Positions 8,789 to 16,502 of a stretch of DNA of 47,657 nt are shown here, in pieces. The notes beneath the pieces were generated by a model. It was not told the origin of the DNA and ran no database searches. It saw only the letters and a program-made list of their open reading frames with translations. The stretch's first letter is position 1; each line of letters begins with the position of its first letter. The stretch lies in contig JANSXZ010000025.1 in NCBI GenBank assembly GCA_024742705.1, positions 1 through 47,657 on the forward strand. The letters are read 5' to 3'. Origin of the DNA: Paracoccaceae bacterium (GTDB lineage Bacteria; Pseudomonadota; Alphaproteobacteria; Rhodobacterales; Rhodobacteraceae). A program made the translations under genes and the position numbers.

Positions 8789-10120
8789 TCAGCCCCGCAG
8801 CGCGGCGGCCAGTTGGTTCTGGCGGCGCAACGTCGCGGGCAGGTCTATGGTTGTCACACGCCCCGCCCGCACCACTTGCCGGCCTTCCACGATAAGGTGC
8901 CGCACCTTCTGCGGACCGGCCAGCAGCAGCGCCGCCGCATCCCAGCTGCCGGCGGATTCCACACCGCGCGTGTCCCAGATGGCCAGATCGGCGCGCTTGC
9001 CCACGGCGATGCGGCCACAGTCGGGCCGTCCCAGCACATCCGCGCCGCCGCGTGTCGCGATCTCCAGCGCCTCTCGCGCGCTCATCGCATCCGCGCCGCC
9101 GACGACGCGCTGCAACAGCATGGCCTGGCGCGCCTCGGCGATGGGATTGCCGATATCGTTGCTGGCCGATCCGTCGACGCCCAGCCCCACCGTCACGCCC
9201 GCATCCCGCATCGCCCGCACCGGCGCAATCCCGCTGCCCAGACGGCAATTGGAACAGGGGCAATGGGCCACACCCGTCCGGCTCCGGGCGAACAGCCCGA
9301 TTTCATCCGCGTCCAGCTTGACGCAATGGGCATGCCAGACATCGTGCCCGGTCCAGCCCAGATCCTCGGCGTATTGGCCCGGACGGCACCCGAACATCGC
9401 TTCGCTATAGGCGATGTCCTCGTCGTTTTCGGCCAGGTGGGTGTGCAGCATCACCCCCTTGTCGCGCGCCAGAAGCGCCGCATCGCGCATCAGATCGCGG
9501 CTGACCGAGAACGGCGAACAGGGCGCGATGCCCACCCGGCACATCGATCCCTCGGACGGATCGTGAAACGCGTCGATCACGCGGATGCAATCGTTGAGAA
9601 TGGCGCCTTCGGCTTCGACCAACCTGTCCGGCGGCAGCCCCCCGGCACTGGCGCCGATGCTCATGGCGCCGCGCGTGGGATGAAACCGCAACCCGATCTG
9701 CGCCGCCGCGTCGATCGTATCGTCCAGCCGCGCGCCATTGGGAAAGAGATACAGATGATCCGACGTCAGGCTGCATCCGCCCAGCGCCAGCTCGGCCAGA
9801 CCGGTCAGCGCCGATACATGCATCTCTTCAGGGCCAAACCGCGCCCAGATCGGATAAAGCGTTTCGAGCCAGCCGAAAAGCAGCGCGTCCTGCCCGCCAG
9901 GCACCGCGCGCGTGAGCGTCTGGTAGAGATGATGGTGCGTGTTGACGAGGCCGGGCGTGACGACGCAACCGGTGGCATCGATCACCGTGGGCGCGCGCAG
10001 CCCCCGGCCGATCTCAAGTATCGTGCCATCGCCCAGCCGAATGTCGATGTCGTGGTATTCACCCCGCGCGTCATCCATGCTGAGCACGACAGCGGCGTTT
10101 CGGATCACGGTGTGCGACAT
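8789..10120 (-). CDS. 8-oxoguanine deaminase-like amidohydrolase
   Basis: This 443-residue amidohydrolase has the metal-binding residues of the ATZ/TRZ-type deaminases: His62 and His64 in THHH, His228 and Glu231 in HTHLAE, His265 in WHAHC, and Asp316 in GVDGSAS. The segments around LFGWLETLYPIWARF and HLAENDEDIAYSEAMFG match what I recall of characterised bacterial 8-oxoguanine deaminases, which convert 8-oxoguanine to urate and ammonia. Related enzymes deaminate other purines or pterins, so the substrate is likely but not proven. The ATG at 10120 has a strong GCAGGAGG ribosome-binding site; the longer upstream frame reads into the phosphatase gene. It lies 25 bases downstream of hisN-like, probably in the same operon. 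Confidence 0.87.
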   Translation of the reverse strand: MSHTVIRNAAVVLSMDDARGEYHDIDIRLGDGTILEIGRGLRAPTVIDATGCVVTPGLVNTHHHLYQTLTRAVPGGQDALLFGWLETLYPIWARFGPEEMHVSALTGLAELALGGCSLTSDHLYLFPNGARLDDTIDAAAQIGLRFHPTRGAMSIGASAGGLPPDRLVEAEGAILNDCIRVIDAFHDPSEGSMCRVGIAPCSPFSVSRDLMRDAALLARDKGVMLHTHLAENDEDIAYSEAMFGCRPGQYAEDLGWTGHDVWHAHCVKLDADEIGLFARSRTGVAHCPCSNCRLGSGIAPVRAMRDAGVTVGLGVDGSASNDIGNPIAEARQAMLLQRVVGGADAMSAREALEIATRGGADVLGRPDCGRIAVGKRADLAIWDTRGVESAGSWDAAALLLAGPQKVRHLIVEGRQVVRAGRVTTIDLPATLRRQNQLAAALRG

Positions 10121-10145
10121 GCCGCCGGCCTCCTGCGGTACGGGA

Positions 10146-10946
10146 TCAGGGATTCGCGAAAGGGCGCAACAGGTCCAGCGCCGCGCGGTGCAGCGCGGGC
10201 GACGCTGCCGCAACGGCCTGCCCGCCCATATGCGCGGGCCCGCCACGCCAGTCGGTGACGATGCCACCGGCCGCCTCGATCACCGCGACCGGCGCCTGAA
10301 TGTCGTAGGCGTTCAGTCCGGCCTCGATCACCAGGTCCACCTGCCCCGCCGCCAGCAGCGCGTAGGCATAGCAATCCATGCCATAGCGCACCAGCCTGAC
10401 GCGCGCCGCCACCGCATCAAAGCCGGCGCGGTCGCCGGGCGTGCCCACTTCGGGAAACGTGGTGAACAGCGTCGCCTGGGCCAGATCGCGGGTGTCGCGC
10501 ACGCGCAACGCCGAACGCCCCTGCGGACCGACACACCAACCTTCACCCTTCGCGCCGAAAAAACGTTCCGCGATATAGGGTTGGTCGATCATGCCCAGAA
10601 CCGGCCCGGCGCCCTCTGTCAGCGCGATCAGAACGCCCCACGTCGGCGTGCCACTGATGAAACCGCGGGTGCCGTCGATCGGATCGAGAACCCACATGCG
10701 GCCCGATGGGCCTTCGCTGCGCCCGAATTCCTCGCCCCAGATGCCGTCATCGGGGCGCAGATCGGCCAGCACGTCGCGCATCGCGCGTTCAGCGGCGCGA
10801 TCGGCCAATGTCACCGGATCGAAGCCGGCCGCATCCTTGTTTTCGGTGCCAAGGCGCGCCTGACGGAAATATGGAAGAATCACCGCACGCGCCGCATCGG
10901 CAAGCCGGTGCGCCACGTCGATGTCGCTGATCGTGTCCCGTGTCAT
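10146..10946 (-). CDS. hisN: Histidinol-phosphatase-like inositol monophosphatase family protein
   Basis: This 266-residue metal-dependent phosphatase has the family motifs GEEFG (Glu72, Glu73), LDPIDGT (Asp88, Asp91) and YDIQAPVAVIEAAGG (Asp215), which bind the catalytic Mg2+ ions. The segments DPIDGTRGFISGTPTWG and YGMDCYAYALLAAG are typical of the HisN branch, which hydrolyses L-histidinol phosphate to histidinol in histidine synthesis. Inositol-1-phosphate or another small sugar phosphate remains possible. The ATG at 10946 gives the usual length, but its ribosome-binding site is poor. It lies downstream of the XRE regulator and upstream of the purine-deaminase-like gene, all on the minus strand. 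Confidence 0.85.
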   Translation of the reverse strand: MTRDTISDIDVAHRLADAARAVILPYFRQARLGTENKDAAGFDPVTLADRAAERAMRDVLADLRPDDGIWGEEFGRSEGPSGRMWVLDPIDGTRGFISGTPTWGVLIALTEGAGPVLGMIDQPYIAERFFGAKGEGWCVGPQGRSALRVRDTRDLAQATLFTTFPEVGTPGDRAGFDAVAARVRLVRYGMDCYAYALLAAGQVDLVIEAGLNAYDIQAPVAVIEAAGGIVTDWRGGPAHMGGQAVAAASPALHRAALDLLRPFANP

Positions 10947-11008
10947 GCCGGATGCATGACACCAAGGATCGCCCGGAGCAAGCCCGGCGCGTTCCCTTCG
11001 GGCCGTTG

Positions 11009-11380
11009 TCAGGCCACGTCGCTGAGAACGCGGGCCAGTTCGAACAGGCGGCGGCGCTGGTTCTCGGGTATGTTGTAATACGACCGCACCAGATCCAGCG
11101 CTTCCTTGTCGGCCAGGATGTCGGCCGGCACCCGCGAACGGGCGTCCGTCGCGGTCTGCGCGTCTTCCAGCCCCTCGAAGAAATAGCTGACGGGCACGCT
11201 GAGCGCATCGGCGATGTCCCACAGCCGCGAGGCACTGACACGGTTCGCACCGGTTTCGTACTTCTGTATCTGCTGGAATTTGATACCGACTTTTTCGGCC
11301 AGTTGCTGCTGGGTCATCCCAATGAGCCAGCGACAATGACGAACACGCTTACCGACATGCACGTCTACGGGATGGGCCAT
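11009..11380 (-). CDS. XRE-family helix-turn-helix transcriptional regulator
   Basis: This 123-residue DNA-binding protein has a Cro/C1-type helix-turn-helix at residues 10-66, with recognition region GMTQQQLAEKVGIKFQQIQKYETG, followed by a short helical tail. It resembles the small, widely conserved XRE regulators of alphaproteobacteria. An AAGGAG ribosome-binding site lies 7 bases before the ATG at 11380. A GTTA-N7-TAAC dyad sits just upstream at 11395-11409 and could be an autoregulatory operator. It is the first gene of a minus-strand group with hisN-like and the amidohydrolase, and is divergent from the quinone oxidoreductase. Targets are unknown. Confidence 0.9.
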   Translation of the reverse strand: MAHPVDVHVGKRVRHCRWLIGMTQQQLAEKVGIKFQQIQKYETGANRVSASRLWDIADALSVPVSYFFEGLEDAQTATDARSRVPADILADKEALDLVRSYYNIPENQRRRLFELARVLSDVA

Positions 11381-11394
11381 ATCTTTCTCCTTCA

Positions 11395-11409
11395 GTTATA
11401 CTCGTTAAC
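11395..11409. promoter_or_regulatory. GTTA-N7-TAAC dyad before the XRE gene
   Basis: A 15-base near-palindrome lies immediately upstream of the XRE ribosome-binding site. Its centre includes TATAAC on the minus strand, but that is too close to the start to serve as a -10 with a normal leader. An operator for the adjacent regulator is a reasonable guess only. Confidence 0.3.
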
Positions 11410-11519
11410 GAAACCTTTACAGTTCCGGGTCATGGTTCCGCCGAAAAAGCGACACCAGACCAGGGGCAACAATTCCGCAGCCGCCCGGTTGAACGGCATG
11501 CGCTACAGATCGTGTTATA

Positions 11520-11540
11520 GCTGATCCTGTCCCGATCAGC
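11520..11540. promoter_or_regulatory. Perfect 7-bp inverted repeat in the XRE/quinone-oxidoreductase gap
   Basis: GCTGATC at 11520-11526 and GATCAGC at 11534-11540 form an exact dyad with a 7-base spacer, the geometry of a dimeric repressor site. A second, shorter dyad (ACACA-N6-TGTGT) lies at 11557-11572. Both sit in the 325-base gap between divergent genes. There is no T-run, so a terminator is unlikely. Confidence 0.4.
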
Positions 11541-11654
11541 ACCCGCAAAAAGTGATACACACCGTCTTGTGTCCCCTGTGTACCGTCGCGGCGTCGCTCT
11601 GACATTGCATCTCCAATGGTCGCCTCCTGAAGCCCCACGGTTGAGTGGTTCCGG

Positions 11655-11684
11655 TTGACCTTCACGTCACCTTGCCCATTTATG
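11655..11684 (+). promoter_or_regulatory. Candidate sigma-70 promoter for the quinone oxidoreductase
   Basis: TTGACC at 11655-11660 and TTTATG at 11679-11684 are separated by 18 bases, with an AAGGAA ribosome-binding site at 11695-11700 before the ATG at 11706. The -35 is good and the -10 is moderate. The very short leader this implies is a weakness. Confidence 0.35.
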
Positions 11685-11705
11685 GCAAAAAAACAAGGAA
11701 TTTAC

Positions 11706-12665
11706 ATGCGCGCATACCATATTTCCGGCGCCGGCCAGGCTGCCGCGCTGACGGATGTTCCGCTGCCCCCGATGGGCGATTGTGACATCCATGTGACGAT
11801 TCGGGCCTGCGGGCTGAATTTCGCCGATCTGCTGATGCAGAAGGGCACATATCAGGACACACCCGACCCGCCCTTTACGCTGGGCATGGAGGTGGCCGGC
11901 GTGGTCCGGGCGGTCGGCGCGGCGGTGCGCGGCTTCGCCCCCGGCGATCGGGTCGCGGTCTTTGGCGGCAGCGGCGGTCTGGCCACCGAAGGCATCTTCC
12001 CGGCCGATCGCGCGGTGCTTCTGCCCGACGCCATGAGCTTTGAACACGGCGCGGCCTTCCAGATCGCCTATGGCACCAGCCACCTGGCGCTGGTGCACCG
12101 CGCCCGTTTGCAACCCGGCGAAACGCTTCTGGTGTTGGGCGCGGCCGGCGGCGTCGGCCTGACGGCGGTCGAGATCGGCGCCCGGCTTGGGGCCAGGGTG
12201 ATCGCGGTCGCGCGCGGCGACGACAAGCTGGCGGTGGCTGGCAAGGCCGGCGCGGCGCATCTGATAGATGCCGAAACCGCTGACCTGCGCGGCGCGGTCA
12301 AGGCGCTGGGCGGGGCCGACGTGGTTTATGATGCCGTGGGTGGCGATGCCTTCCGCGCCGCTTTCCGCGCCTGCAACCCCGAAGGCCGGTTGATCGCGAT
12401 CGGTTTTGCCAGCGGGGACGTGCCGCAAATTCCCGCCAATCACCTGATGGTCAAGAATATCGACGTGCTTGGGGTCTACTGGGGCGGCTACATGAAGTTT
12501 GCGCCGCAAAAGGTGATGCACAGCCTGGCCGAACTGGCGCAGTGGTACGCGGCGGGCAAACTGCATCCGCATGTGTCGCATGTGCTGCCTCTGGACCGGG
12601 TGGCCGAGGGCATGGACCTGCTGCGCCGCCGCGCATCGACCGGCAAGGTTGTCATCGTGCCGTGA
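11706..12665 (+). CDS. Zinc-independent NADPH:quinone oxidoreductase (MDR superfamily)
   Basis: This 319-residue protein has an N-terminal GroES-like domain (residues 1-115) and a Rossmann NADPH domain with the motif LGAAGGVGLTAVEIG at residues 144-158. It lacks the Cys/His zinc ligands of alcohol dehydrogenases, as expected for the quinone oxidoreductase (QOR) branch, which reduces quinones or enals with NADPH. The ATG at 11706 has AAGGAA upstream and gives the standard MRAY-type start; an upstream ATG at 11655 overlaps the promoter. The gene ends 11 bases from the convergent LysR gene. The physiological substrate is unknown. Confidence 0.9.
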   Translation: MRAYHISGAGQAAALTDVPLPPMGDCDIHVTIRACGLNFADLLMQKGTYQDTPDPPFTLGMEVAGVVRAVGAAVRGFAPGDRVAVFGGSGGLATEGIFPADRAVLLPDAMSFEHGAAFQIAYGTSHLALVHRARLQPGETLLVLGAAGGVGLTAVEIGARLGARVIAVARGDDKLAVAGKAGAAHLIDAETADLRGAVKALGGADVVYDAVGGDAFRAAFRACNPEGRLIAIGFASGDVPQIPANHLMVKNIDVLGVYWGGYMKFAPQKVMHSLAELAQWYAAGKLHPHVSHVLPLDRVAEGMDLLRRRASTGKVVIVP

Positions 12666-12676
12666 ACGCGGGCGCG

Positions 12677-13552
12677 TCAGCCCGCCTTCAGCCGCGCCGC
12701 CGGCTGGCCCCCGAACGCCTGCCGCAGCAGATCGGCCAGCGCGGTCTGCACATGGCTGTTGGTTGTGTCGGCGCCATAGAGGTTTATCAACTGCACCGGA
12801 AGCACCGGCAGCGCGCCGTTGTGATCTATCTGCTCCAGATGCGGCGGCTGGGTGCCTTCGATCATGGTGTGCACCGCCAGATCGGCGCTGACCGTCGCCT
12901 CGATTGTGCGGTCCGATTCGGTTTCGACAACCATGTCCCAGGGCACCGATGCCGCATCCAGCGCGCGCAGCACCTTGGGCCGAAAGGTGCAGAAACGCCC
13001 GAACGCCAGCCGCAGCGGCCGCTGCCGCCAAGCCGAACCGCCCTGCGCCCCGATCCAGCACAGCGGCTTGCGCGCCAGGGTTTCCGCGCCCTTGGCGGTT
13101 TCGGTTTCGGTGGTCAGGATCAGATCGCATTCACCCTTGGCAAACTGCGCCTTCAGACCGCGGGTGTAGGATGAGATAAGCTGCACCCGCACACGCGGAA
13201 ACGCGCTGTTGAACTGCTGCAAGACCCGCGGAATCGCCGGGTAGACAATATCGTGCGGCACACCCAGGATGATTTCACCCTCGTAGATCTGGTCGGTCAG
13301 CCGCCCGATCGCCTCGTCGTTCAGCGCCACCATGCGGCGCGCATAGGTCAGCAATTGCTCGCCCGAAGCGGTCAGCGCGACGCTGCGGCCGGTGCGGTCC
13401 AGCAATTCCAGGCCCAGCATTTCCTCCAGCCGTTTCAACTGCATCGAAACCGCCGATTGCGTGAGATGCAAGAACCCCGCCGCCCGCGTGACCCCGCCCA
13501 GATCGGCCAGAGCCACGAACGACCGCAGCGTCGTCAGATCGAGATTGCGCAT
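12677..13552 (-). CDS. LysR-family transcriptional regulator
   Basis: This 291-residue regulator has the LysR winged helix-turn-helix at residues 1-64 (LRSFVALADLGGVTRAAGFLHLTQSAVSMQLKRLE region) and an effector-binding domain from about residue 90. LysR proteins bind dyads of the T-N11-A type upstream of divergent targets and respond to small molecules. The gene is divergent from a small DUF1127 gene 126 bases away, an arrangement recurrent in Rhodobacteraceae, which makes that gene the first candidate target. Inverted repeats lie in the shared gap. The effector is unknown. Confidence 0.93.
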   Translation of the reverse strand: MRNLDLTTLRSFVALADLGGVTRAAGFLHLTQSAVSMQLKRLEEMLGLELLDRTGRSVALTASGEQLLTYARRMVALNDEAIGRLTDQIYEGEIILGVPHDIVYPAIPRVLQQFNSAFPRVRVQLISSYTRGLKAQFAKGECDLILTTETETAKGAETLARKPLCWIGAQGGSAWRQRPLRLAFGRFCTFRPKVLRALDAASVPWDMVVETESDRTIEATVSADLAVHTMIEGTQPPHLEQIDHNGALPVLPVQLINLYGADTTNSHVQTALADLLRQAFGGQPAARLKAG

Positions 13553-13563
13553 ATATCACCATC

Positions 13564-13635
13564 CTTGATGCTCAAGACAACAAACATTCGTTTTTCAAAT
13601 ACACCACAAACCGCCATATGCATCAAGGAAATTGA
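13564..13635. promoter_or_regulatory. Inverted-repeat sites between lysR and the DUF1127 gene
   Basis: CTTGA-N3-TCAAG lies at 13564-13576 next to the LysR start. CTTGATG (13564-13570) recurs inverted as CATCAAG at 13621-13627, which is part of TCAA-N5-TTGA at 13623-13635, beside the DUF1127 gene. The sharing of the TCAAG half-site on both sides of a divergent promoter region suggests paired regulator-binding sites. This is a pattern reading without experimental support. Confidence 0.4.
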
Positions 13636-13678
13636 TTGAACGCTGAATATCCATCTCGAACCCAGGAAAGGAAAGTCC

Positions 13679-13882
13679 ATGGCTTTCATCACCAACACCC
13701 ACGTCGCGACCAAACGGGGCGGCGGCCTGAAACTGGCCAAGCTTTTCTCGGTCTGGCGGCAGCGCCAGCGCCTGAACCAACTGGATGCCGCCGCATTGCG
13801 CGACATCGGCATCACCCGCGCCGAGGCCGAGGCCGAGGCCGCCCGCGCGATCTGGGACGTGCCCGCAACCTGGCGCTACTGA
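13679..13882 (+). CDS. DUF1127 small protein
   Basis: This 67-residue, basic protein carries the DUF1127 motif (WRQRQRLNQLDAAALRDIG followed by an acidic ITRAEAEAEAA stretch, residues 25-58). DUF1127 proteins are short and Arg-rich, and in several alphaproteobacteria they are linked to stress, phosphate or RNA-related regulation; none of this can be read from the sequence here. An AGGAAAGGAAAG ribosome-binding site precedes the ATG. The gene is divergent from lysR and followed by a strong hairpin, so it is probably a single-gene unit. Confidence 0.9.
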   Translation: MAFITNTHVATKRGGGLKLAKLFSVWRQRQRLNQLDAAALRDIGITRAEAEAEAARAIWDVPATWRY

Positions 13883-13892
13883 TCCGGCACAC

Positions 13893-13928
13893 GATGCCCG
13901 CCGCCCTTCGCTAAGGGTGGCGGGCATC
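13893..13928 (+). terminator. Hairpin downstream of the DUF1127 gene
   Basis: A 10-bp stem GATGCCCGCC / GGCGGGCATC continues inward through CCCTT / AAGGG to a CGCT loop. It starts 11 bases after the DUF1127 stop. No T-run follows, so it may be an intrinsic terminator of weak type or a 3'-end-protecting structure. Confidence 0.6.
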
Positions 13929-14064
13929 AGGCGGGGCCCCGCTGGTTTCCTGCCAAATTCCTGACGGAAACACTTGAAAAAGGGCCTCCAGCCACCGATA
14001 TTTGGCGGGTGAGCCGCTGCAGTCTGCAGGCGGTGAGAACAACGATGCCAAATTGGAGACCCTG

Positions 14065-14814
14065 ATGGCTGAATTCGACAATATTCGCGCGCAAGCGCGG
14101 ACTGCGGCGGGCGCCCGCGCTGCCGAAATCGATGCGGGTTTGCGCGCCCATATGAACAAGGTCTACGGCACCATGTCCGTAGGTATGCTGCTGACCTTCG
14201 CGGTCGCCTGGGCCGTGGGCACCAGCCCCGCCCTTCTGGGCGTTTTTCGCGATCCGGTCACGCTGTCGCCCAACATTCTGGGCTGGATCGTGATGTTCGC
14301 GCCGCTGGGCATGGTGTTTGCCTTCGGCGCGGCCATCAACCGGCTGTCCGCCGCGGGCGCGCAGCTTTTCTTCTACGCCTTCGCGTCTGTGATGGGCCTT
14401 TCGATCGCGTGGATCTTCCAGGCCTTTACCGGCATGTCGATCGCCCAGGTGTTCCTGGTCACATCGATCGCCTTCGCCGGCCTGTCGCTCTGGGGATACA
14501 CAACGAAAAAGGACATCTCCGGCTGGGGTTCGTTCCTGATCATGGGCGTCATCGGCCTGGTCGTGGCGTCGATCGTCAACATCTTCCTCGGCTCGCCCGC
14601 GATCATGTTCGCCGTGTCGGTCCTGGGTGTGCTGATCTTCGCCGGCCTCACAGCCTTTGACACGCAGAACATCAAGAACACCTACCTGCAGCACGCCGCC
14701 CATGGCGATCAGGAGTGGATGGACAAATCGGGGATCATGGGCGCGCTCAGCCTGTACCTGAACTTCATCAACATGTTCATGATGCTGCTGTCGCTGTTCG
14801 GCAACCGCGAATAA
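14065..14814 (+). CDS. Bax inhibitor-1 (BI-1/YccA) family membrane protein
   Basis: This 249-residue inner-membrane protein has seven predicted helices starting near residue 33 and the BI-1 signatures GLTAFDTQ (with an acidic pore residue) and LYLNFINMFMMLLSLFG at the C-terminus. Bacterial BI-1 proteins act as pH-sensitive Ca2+ leak channels (BsYetJ) or interact with the FtsH protease (YccA); which applies here is not known. The ATG at 14065 has TTGGAGA upstream; an earlier ATG at 14002 lacks a good site. A near-perfect terminator follows. Confidence 0.93.
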   Translation: MAEFDNIRAQARTAAGARAAEIDAGLRAHMNKVYGTMSVGMLLTFAVAWAVGTSPALLGVFRDPVTLSPNILGWIVMFAPLGMVFAFGAAINRLSAAGAQLFFYAFASVMGLSIAWIFQAFTGMSIAQVFLVTSIAFAGLSLWGYTTKKDISGWGSFLIMGVIGLVVASIVNIFLGSPAIMFAVSVLGVLIFAGLTAFDTQNIKNTYLQHAAHGDQEWMDKSGIMGALSLYLNFINMFMMLLSLFGNRE

Positions 14815-14838
14815 CAACGCCGCGACGCGATCCGATGC

Positions 14839-14867
14839 GGGGCCGGTCCGAAAGGACCGGCCCCTTT
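14839..14867 (+). terminator. Rho-independent terminator after the BI-1 gene
   Basis: An 11-bp perfect stem GGGGCCGGTCC / GGACCGGCCCC closes a GAAA tetraloop and is followed by TTT. It begins 24 bases after the stop. It may also serve the converging VIT1-like gene, which ends at 14898. Confidence 0.88.
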
Positions 14868-14897
14868 GCGTTTCGCCCGGTTCAAGGTTCGCTCAGG

Positions 14898-15578
14898 CTA
14901 CAGCGCGACACCGAACAGATATCCCACAGCCGCCGTGCCCAGCATCGCAAGGGCGCCCCAGAACGTCACCCGCAGCACCGCCGGCCGCAGACGCGCGCCG
15001 CCCAGACGCGCCCCCAAGGCCCCCAGCACGGCCAGCGTCACCAGGGCAACAGCGGCAACCGCAGCCCCCGAAAGCACGGTGGCCGCCGCCGCCAAAGGCA
15101 GCGCGGCGCCGATGGCAAAGGCCAGTGCCGAAGCGCCCGCCGCCTGCAACGGATTGGCATTGCCCGCAAGGCCGAACATGCCCAGCTCTTCGCGCGCATG
15201 GGCCCCCAGGGCATCGTGATCGGTCATCTGCCGCGCCGCCTCCAGCGCCAGGGGCGCGTCCATCCCGCGGTCTTCCAGCGTCTGCGCCAACTCGCCCAGT
15301 TCATAGTCCGGGTTCTCCTCCAGCGCGACGCGCTCGCGCTCCAGGTCCGCCGCCTCGACATCTGCCTGCGCCGACACCGAAACGTATTCGCCCGCCGCCA
15401 TCGACAAGGCCCCCGCCGTCAACCCGGCCAGCCCCGAAAGCACCACGGCCTCCTGGCTCAGACCCGCAGAAATGACGCCGACAAGAAGGCTGGCGGTGGA
15501 AACGATACCGTCATTGGCACCCAGAGTGGCCGCGCGCAACCAATTGCTGCGCGAAATGTAATGTCCTTCACGGGGCAT
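14898..15578 (-). CDS. VIT1/CCC1-family metal transporter
   Basis: This 226-residue membrane protein matches the VIT1/CCC1 family that moves Fe2+ or Mn2+. It has WLRAATLGANDGIVSTASLLVG in the first helix, SMAAGEYVSVSAQADVE at the second, an acidic Glu-rich cytoplasmic stretch at residues 60-110, and three C-terminal helices. The acidic loop is the usual metal-binding part. The ATG at 15578 has a GCAGGAG ribosome-binding site, although spacing is long at about 10 bases. It is the last gene downstream of rpmG, from which it is separated by a terminator. Metal specificity is unknown. Confidence 0.9.
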   Translation of the reverse strand: MPREGHYISRSNWLRAATLGANDGIVSTASLLVGVISAGLSQEAVVLSGLAGLTAGALSMAAGEYVSVSAQADVEAADLERERVALEENPDYELGELAQTLEDRGMDAPLALEAARQMTDHDALGAHAREELGMFGLAGNANPLQAAGASALAFAIGAALPLAAAATVLSGAAVAAVALVTLAVLGALGARLGGARLRPAVLRVTFWGALAMLGTAAVGYLFGVAL

Positions 15579-15622
15579 CGCCTTGCCGCTCCTGCATCGT
15601 ATTTCACCGCCCGCCCCTACGC

Positions 15623-15647
15623 AAAGAGCCGCGCTCACGCGCGGCTC
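15623..15647 (-). terminator. Terminator of rpmG
   Basis: On the minus strand a 9-bp stem GAGCCGCGC / GCGCGGCTC with a 4-base loop lies about 30 bases past the rpmG stop and is followed by TTTGCG. It separates rpmG from the VIT1-like gene. Confidence 0.75.
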
Positions 15648-15677
15648 CCGGTCGAAAGTCCGACGAGTGGAAAATCG

Positions 15678-15845
15678 TTACTTGATCTTGCCTTCCTTGT
15701 AGTCGACATGCTTGCGCGCGACCGGGTCGTATTTCTTCACCACCATCTTCTCGGTCATGGTGCGGGCGTTCTTCTTGGTCACATAGAAGTGGCCGGTGCC
15801 CGCGCTCGAGTTCAGACGGATTTTGATCGTCGTTGGTTTCGCCAT
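15678..15845 (-). CDS. rpmG: 50S ribosomal protein L33
   Basis: A 55-residue gene reads [18 protein letters not shown] at its start and ends [11 protein letters not shown], which is bacterial L33 in full. L33 is a small protein of the large ribosomal subunit near the E site. This copy lacks the CxxC pairs found in zinc-binding forms and has Tyr in that area (YVTKKN), so it is the zinc-free type. A GCAGGAG ribosome-binding site lies upstream of the ATG and a terminator follows. Confidence 0.97.
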   Translation of the reverse strand: MAKPTTIKIRLNSSAGTGHFYVTKKNARTMTEKMVVKKYDPVARKHVDYKEGKIK

Positions 15846-15970
15846 TGTAAACGCTCCTGCATCGAAAGGCGCGGCCCTTCGGGAAATTGGTCCTGAACCC
15901 CGGCTTGTACCCGCCCGCGCCGCCGAGTCAACCCGCTTTCAATGGTTTGAACCTGCCCCGGCGCGGCAAT

Positions 15971-16370
15971 CGTGCGGAGAGCCTGTAAGCCGGATTCTGT
16001 TCCGCGGCGCACCGCGGCGATGACCATTCGTCTGGGATGCGCGTCGCCGCGCACCTCCTGCTGCCAACCCGATCCTGCCGGCCGAAGCAGCCTGCGGCGG
16101 TATCGGCCGAAACCGACGCGGCCCGCGTGAGGATCCTATTTGGCATTGCTCCCGGTGGGGCTTGCCATGCCGCCCCTGTTGCCAGCGGCGCGGTGGGCTC
16201 TTGCCCCACCGTTTCACCCTTGCCGGCCCGCAAAGGCCGGCGGTCTGTTTTCTGTGGCGCTTTCCGTCGGGTTGCCCCGCCCGGGCGTTACCCGGCACCG
16301 TCGCTTCATGGAGTCCGGACTTTCCTCGAACCGCCCTCAGGCGGCCCGCGGCCATCCGGCTCTCCGCACG
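15971..16370 (-). ncRNA. rnpB: RNase P RNA (rnpB), bacterial type A
   Basis: The minus strand carries the conserved landmarks of RNase P RNA, the catalytic RNA that trims the 5' ends of tRNA precursors. In order they are GAGGAAAGTCCGGACTCC near the 5' end, ACAGAAAACAGACCGCC, GGGTGAAACGGTGGGGCAAG, GAGCAATGCCAAATAGG, AGACGAATGG and AGAATCCGGCTTACAGG near the 3' end. The 5' and 3' ends pair in a 13-bp P1 stem (CGTGCGGAGAGCC / GGCTCTCCGCACG), which fixes the length at about 400 nt. The ends are estimated from P1 and could move by a few bases. Confidence 0.97.
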
Positions 16371-16433
16371 CCGCGCGGGATATGCCGCGGCGCCCGCCCC
16401 GTCAACCGGCATCTGCCCACCGGGCGCACCCGG

Positions 16434-16470
16434 GCTTTCCTTTCGCCTTAAATATCCCCGCCGGAGGCTC
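16434..16470 (+). repeat. Dispersed intergenic repeat, copy B
   Basis: This copy matches copy A (1698-1734) at 35 of 37 bases. It lies in the 132-base gap between the amidase stop and the rnpB 5' end, so it is upstream of rnpB on the opposite strand. Its position could place it in or near the rnpB promoter. Confidence 0.8.
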
Positions 16471-16502
16471 GGTCTTTCCCAAGGGAAAGGCCGAAGGGGC
16501 GC

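Noticed and set aside
13950..14060. CGCCAAATATC-like sequence near 13985-14010 as a sixth repeat copy
   Set aside because: Only a short core resembles the repeat, in the opposite direction and without the CCGGAGGC half.
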